Source: Deltaproteobacteria bacterium
Lineage (GTDB): Bacteria; Myxococcota; Myxococcia; Myxococcales; SZAS-1
Assembly: GCA_018266075.1 (NCBI GenBank)
Contig: JAFEBB010000034.1
Location: 22,076 to 86,075, forward strand
Length of the DNA stretch: 64,000 nucleotides
Direction of reading: 5' to 3'
This document shows positions 60,422-64,000 of this stretch, piece after piece; the first letter of the stretch is position 1; the number at the start of each line of letters is the position of its first letter. Made by a program: the position numbers and the translations under genes. Under the pieces are notes generated by a model. It made no database searches. It saw nothing but the letters and a program-made list of their open reading frames with translations, and had not been told where the DNA came from.

Positions 60422-61441
60422 ATGCGAGCCATCTGGATCACCCGCCACGGCGGCCCCGAGGTGCTGCAGGTCCGCGACACGCCGGATCCCACGCCGGGCC
60501 CGGGCCAGGTTCGCCTCAAGGTCCACGCCGCCGGCCTCAACTTCGCGGAGATGATGGCGCGCCAGGGCCTCTACCCCGACGCGCCCAAGCCGCCCTGCGT
60601 GGTGGGCTACGAGGCCTCGGGCGTCATCGACGCGCTCGGCGAGGGCGTGAGCGGTCCGCCCGTGGGCACCAAGGTCATCGCGCTGAGCAAGTTCGGCGCG
60701 CACACCGACTCGCTCGTGGTCCCCGCGGGACAGGTGCTGCCGATGCCCGAGGGCATGACGTTCGAAGAAGGCGCGGCGCTGCCGGTCGTCTACCTCACCG
60801 CCTACCACATGCTCTTCCGCGTGGGCTGGCTGCGGCCAGGCATGAAGGTGCTGATCCACATGGCCGCGGGCGGCGTGGGGCTCGCGGCGCTGCAGCTCTG
60901 CCGCACGGTGCCGGGCGTGGTGACGTTCGGGACGGCGTCGGCGTCGAAGCACGAGGTCATCAAGCAGCACGGCTGCGATCACCCCATCGACTACCGCTCC
61001 GTGGACTACGCCGCCGAGGTGCGCAAGCTCACCAACGGCCAGGGCGTGGACCTCATCCTCGACGCGCTCGGCGGCGAGGACTGGAAGAAGGGCTACGACC
61101 TGCTCGGGCCCGCGGGGCTGCTCATCGCCTTCGGCTTCGCGAACATGGCCTCGGGCGAGACGCGCAACCTCTTCCACGTGGTGAGCAACTTCTTCAAAGT
61201 TCCAAAGTACTCACCCATGAAGCTCATGGATGACAACAAGGGCGTCACCGGCGTGAACGTGGGGCACCTCTGGGGTCACCAGGAGCTTCTGGTGGGCGAG
61301 CTGAAAGCGCTGCTCGAGCTCTACCAGCAGAAGAAGATCAAGCCGGTCATCGACAGCACTTATAAGTATGAGCAGGCCGCCGAGGCGCACAAGCGCATCT
61401 CGGAGCGCAAGAACGTGGGCAAGGTCGTCCTCGTGCCCTGA
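60422..61441 (+). CDS. Zinc-independent quinone oxidoreductase / MDR alcohol-dehydrogenase-like
   Basis: A 339-aa medium-chain dehydrogenase/reductase with the N-terminal AAGLNFAEMMARQG block, a VGYEASGVI core, the Rossmann motif AAGGVGLAALQL and a C-terminal GKVVLVP. The Cys/His zinc ligands of alcohol dehydrogenases are absent, and the sequence resembles NADPH:quinone reductase/VAT1-like proteins. It probably reduces quinones or enones using NADPH. It stands alone; the ligase operon starts 28 bp later. Confidence 0.9.
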   Translation: MRAIWITRHGGPEVLQVRDTPDPTPGPGQVRLKVHAAGLNFAEMMARQGLYPDAPKPPCVVGYEASGVIDALGEGVSGPPVGTKVIALSKFGAHTDSLVVPAGQVLPMPEGMTFEEGAALPVVYLTAYHMLFRVGWLRPGMKVLIHMAAGGVGLAALQLCRTVPGVVTFGTASASKHEVIKQHGCDHPIDYRSVDYAAEVRKLTNGQGVDLILDALGGEDWKKGYDLLGPAGLLIAFGFANMASGETRNLFHVVSNFFKVPKYSPMKLMDDNKGVTGVNVGHLWGHQELLVGELKALLELYQQKKIKPVIDSTYKYEQAAEAHKRISERKNVGKVVLVP

Positions 61442-61469
61442 ACGGCGCGAGCTCCAAGTAGGCTGGCCC

Positions 61470-62336
61470 ATGTTGCATCTCCGCGCGAGCGATGGCGGCA
61501 TCGACGTCGGCGGCGCGTTCGTGGTCAATCCGCGATCGCCCGTCGCACGCGCGGTGGTCACGCACGCGAGCCGGATCCGCGACGCGCTCTCGGCGGCCGA
61601 GCTCGTGGTCCCCGCGCCGCTCGCCTTCGCGCTGCCGGATGGACATGCCGCGCGAATCGTCGAGCCCGATTCGACGTTCACGCTGGGCGGGCTCGAGCTT
61701 CAATTCGATCCCTTGCTGCAGCTCCACATCGCGGGCACGACCATCGTTACCGGCGCGCCGGCGAAGGCCAGTCGGCCGTGCGAGCAGCTCGTGCTCGACG
61801 CGACCTACGGGCTGCCGATCTTTCGTTGGTCCGCGCGTGACGAGCTCGTCGACGCGCTCCGGATCTGGCGGCAGCTCAACATCGACGCAGGTCGGCCCAT
61901 GCTTCTTTGCGCCGAGCCGACGGATGAAGCGCTGCAGCTCATCGATCTGCTCGGCGACGTCTTCGCGCATCCGGAGATCGTAGCGCTCGCGCGGAGGACC
62001 GGTCGGCGCGTGGAGCTGCTCCCCGCGCGCGGCGCGACGAAGGCCGCCGCCGGCAAAGTGATCCTCGCGCCGCCCTCGGAGCTCGACGCGCCCGCGCTGC
62101 CCAAGCTCACCGGCCATGAGAAGGCGCTCGCGTCGGGTCGCATGCGCGTGCGCGGGAATCGCCGCCGCCTCGCGATCCATCGCGGCTTCACGCTCTCCAG
62201 CCGCGCCGACTGGCCCGCGCTCTTGTCGGCGATCGACGCGCACCGCGACGCACAGCTCGTGCTCACCGGCGCGCATGCATCGACGCTCACGCGATTCCTG
62301 GCGACACGCGGAATGACTGCGAGCGTGCTGTCGTGA
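61470..62336 (+). CDS. Degenerate ligase-associated exonuclease-like (MBL-fold) protein
   Basis: A 288-aa protein that aligns with ligase-associated metallo-beta-lactamase exonucleases (about 330 aa, SNM1-like): the start LHLRASDGGIDVGGAF, PRSPVARAVVTHAS and the later LDATYGLPIFRW correspond to family blocks. However, the metal motif HAHADH is replaced by HASRIRDA (only His32 remains), and the downstream His and Asp positions are also lost, so it should not bind the catalytic metals. It overlaps the ligase start by 4 bp (GTGA), the usual operon position of the exonuclease. It may be a non-catalytic partner of the ligase or a decaying gene, although the intact frame argues for function. Confidence 0.6.
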   Translation: MLHLRASDGGIDVGGAFVVNPRSPVARAVVTHASRIRDALSAAELVVPAPLAFALPDGHAARIVEPDSTFTLGGLELQFDPLLQLHIAGTTIVTGAPAKASRPCEQLVLDATYGLPIFRWSARDELVDALRIWRQLNIDAGRPMLLCAEPTDEALQLIDLLGDVFAHPEIVALARRTGRRVELLPARGATKAAAGKVILAPPSELDAPALPKLTGHEKALASGRMRVRGNRRRLAIHRGFTLSSRADWPALLSAIDAHRDAQLVLTGAHASTLTRFLATRGMTASVLS

Positions 62337-63952
62337 GGCGCTTCGTCGCGCTCTTCGAGGCGCTCGACCAGACGCAGTCCACCTCCGGCAAGACCGCCGC
62401 GCTCGCCGACTACTTCCGCACCGCACCCGCCGACGACGCCGCCTGGGCGCTCACCTTCCTCACCGGCCGGCGCCTCAAGCGTCACCTGCCCTACGGCCTG
62501 CTCGCGCAGTGGGCCGCCGAGCTGACGGGCGTAACCGATTGGTTAATTGGTGAGTGCTGGGGCGAGGTGGGGGATCTCGCGGAGTTGGTGGCGCTGCTCC
62601 TCGATACCGCGGGCCTGCTCCGGCCTTCGACGCCGGGCGAGCTCTCGCTGACGGCGTGGGTGGAGCAGCGCATCCTGCCGCTGAAGGAGCTCGACGAGCC
62701 GGCGCAGCGCGCGCAGCTCCTGAGCTGGTGGCGCGAGCTCGACTTCAGCGGGGTGCTCGTCCTCAACAAGCTGCTCACCGGCGAGTTCCGGGTGGGCGCC
62801 GCGGAGACGCTGGTGCTGCGCGCGATCGCGCAGGTCGCCGAGCTGCCGCCGGACGTCGTCGCGCACCGGATGATGGGCACCTGGTCGCCCACCGCGGACG
62901 CGTTCCGGACGCTGGTGGCGCCGCAGACCGCGGAGTCGTCGCGGTCGCAGCCGTATCCGTTCTACCTGGCGTCGCCGCTGCAGGATCCCATCGAGACGCT
63001 CGGCGATCCCTCGGCGTGGCTCGTGGAGTGGAAGTGGGACGGCATCCGCGCGCAGGTGATCCATCGCGGCGATGAAGTGCACATCTGGTCGCGCGGTGAG
63101 GAGCGCATCGGCGATCGTTTCCCCGAGATTCGCGAGGCCGCGCGACTCTTGCCCGAGGGCACGGTGATCGACGGCGAGATCCTCGCCTGGCGCGGCGACA
63201 AGCCTCTCCCCTTCTCCACGCTCCAGCGCCGCATCGGTCGCGTCGAGCTCACGCCCGAGATCCTCGCCGACGCGCCCGCAGTGCTCATGGCCTTCGATCT
63301 CCTCGAGGACGGCGGGGTGGATCAACGCGAGCGCCCCTTGCGCCAGCGGCGCGCGCGGCTGGCGGAGCTGCTGCAAGGTCGCCCGCCGGCGCTGCAGCTC
63401 TCGGCGACGCTGACGGGGAGCTGGACGGAGCTCGCGGCGCAGCGCGAGGGCGCGCGGAGTCTCGGCGTGGAGGGGCTCATGCTCAAGGCGCTCGACGGCC
63501 CGTACCGCGCGGGGCGAAAGCGCGGCGAGTGGTGGAAGTGGAAAATCGCGCCCTTCACGCTCGACGCGGTGCTCATCTACGCGCAGCCCGGCAGCGGGCG
63601 CCGCGCGAGCCTGCTCACCGACTACACCTTCGGCATCTGGAAGGAAGGCGCGCTGGTGCCCATCGCCAAGGCGTACAGCGGGCTCTCCGACGCAGAGATC
63701 GCCGAGCTCGACGCCTGGCTGCGCGCGCACACCCGCGAGAAGCACGGGCCGGTGCGCGTGGTGGATCCGGAGCTCGTCTTCGAGCTGGCGTTCGAGGGCA
63801 TCGCGCTGTCCAGCCGGCACAAGAGCGGCATCGCCGTGCGCTTCCCGCGCATCCTGCGCCAGCGCCTCGACAAGAAGCCCGCCGACGCCGACACCCTCGA
63901 GCGGGTGCAGGAGCTGCTCGCGCTGCACGGCTCGAGCGACCGCGACGGCTAG
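62333..63952 (+). CDS. ATP-dependent DNA ligase (ligase-associated DNA-repair type)
   Basis: A 539-aa ligase starting at a GTG that overlaps the preceding stop. The helical N-terminal DNA-binding domain (about 1-200; LLTGEFRVG) is followed by the nucleotidyltransferase domain with KxDG motif EWKWDGIRAQ (adenylated Lys234), IDGEIL (motif III), motif IV-like VEGLMLKAL and motif V KWK; an OB-fold domain (about 400-539) ends the protein. This is the LigB/Lig-C type found with an MBL exonuclease and a DEXH helicase in bacterial repair operons. A following helicase cannot be seen because the window ends 48 bp later. Confidence 0.92.
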   Translation: MRRFVALFEALDQTQSTSGKTAALADYFRTAPADDAAWALTFLTGRRLKRHLPYGLLAQWAAELTGVTDWLIGECWGEVGDLAELVALLLDTAGLLRPSTPGELSLTAWVEQRILPLKELDEPAQRAQLLSWWRELDFSGVLVLNKLLTGEFRVGAAETLVLRAIAQVAELPPDVVAHRMMGTWSPTADAFRTLVAPQTAESSRSQPYPFYLASPLQDPIETLGDPSAWLVEWKWDGIRAQVIHRGDEVHIWSRGEERIGDRFPEIREAARLLPEGTVIDGEILAWRGDKPLPFSTLQRRIGRVELTPEILADAPAVLMAFDLLEDGGVDQRERPLRQRRARLAELLQGRPPALQLSATLTGSWTELAAQREGARSLGVEGLMLKALDGPYRAGRKRGEWWKWKIAPFTLDAVLIYAQPGSGRRASLLTDYTFGIWKEGALVPIAKAYSGLSDAEIAELDAWLRAHTREKHGPVRVVDPELVFELAFEGIALSSRHKSGIAVRFPRILRQRLDKKPADADTLERVQELLALHGSSDRDG

Positions 63953-64000
63953 GAGCCTGTCCGGGTAAGCGGTGTTGACAGAGAGTGACTGTAGCCGAGC
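63953..64000. other. Window end, possible IS-terminus-like sequence
   Basis: Only 48 bp remain after the ligase stop. GAGCCTGTCCGGGTAAG begins at 63953, immediately behind the TAG, and looks like the terminal repeat of some IS256-type elements. No inverted partner is visible within the window, so this stays a suggestion. Confidence 0.2.

Overview
The window is a continuous, gene-dense stretch of very GC-rich bacterial DNA that looks like a chromosome of a member of the Myxococcota. Supporting signs are the GC-skewed codon use, a eukaryote-like Ser/Thr kinase with an FHA domain, PEGA/TPR and Cys-rich secreted proteins, a MopE-like Cys motif with a C-terminal Cys-helix-Arg tail resembling MYXO-CTERM, two FIST proteins, and the lptC-lptA-lptB-rpoN order. 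The genus cannot be fixed from the sequence. I saw no rRNA, tRNA or CRISPR array.

Layout. 1-4.7 kb: a partial macro-domain gene, a condensation-type acyltransferase, and a FIST sensor overlapping a GAF histidine kinase. 4.7-12.6 kb: a compact nine-gene minus-strand histidine operon, hisD-hisC(HAD)-hisB-hisH-hisA-hisF-hisIE-hisZ-hisG, covering all ten pathway activities if the HAD domain fused to HisC is the histidinol-phosphatase. 12.7-25 kb: a lipoprotein, a HAMP histidine kinase, an M16 protease, an outer-membrane porin-like gene with a Fur-box-like site in its promoter, a TetR regulator, HtpX, two PEGA proteins and an acyl-CoA dehydrogenase preceded by two operator-like inverted repeats. 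25-30 kb: two paralogous lipoprotein plus collagen-like-protein pairs flanking a GT-C-like membrane protein; the first lipoprotein is frameshifted. 30-36 kb: phosphohexomutase, an FHA protein, and rpoN with lptB, lptA and lptC.

36.2-42.6 kb holds the most unusual unit: a tightly overlapping plus-strand operon of a MoxR-type AAA ATPase, an unknown 274-aa protein, a protein joining a HExxH metallopeptidase-like domain to a MIDAS-containing vWA domain, two more unknown proteins and a PaaK-like adenylate-forming enzyme. 42.6-46.8 kb is a nickel locus: TonB-dependent receptor, NikR with all four nickel ligands and a His-rich tail, a radical SAM protein 2 bp behind nikR, and a divergent NiCoT-like permease, with a NikR-like operator in the divergent promoter.

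46.8-64 kb: a receiver protein, phosphoglycerate mutase, methyltransferase, DNA polymerase IV, a second FIST protein, a small secreted protein, the Ser/Thr kinase, a NatAB-like ABC exporter, an alpha/beta hydrolase, a CHAP-domain wall hydrolase, an AraC-type regulator with a STAS-like N-terminus, a lipase-like lipoprotein whose nucleophile position is Cys, a quinone oxidoreductase, and an ATP-dependent DNA ligase preceded by an apparently metal-site-dead relative of the ligase-associated exonuclease.
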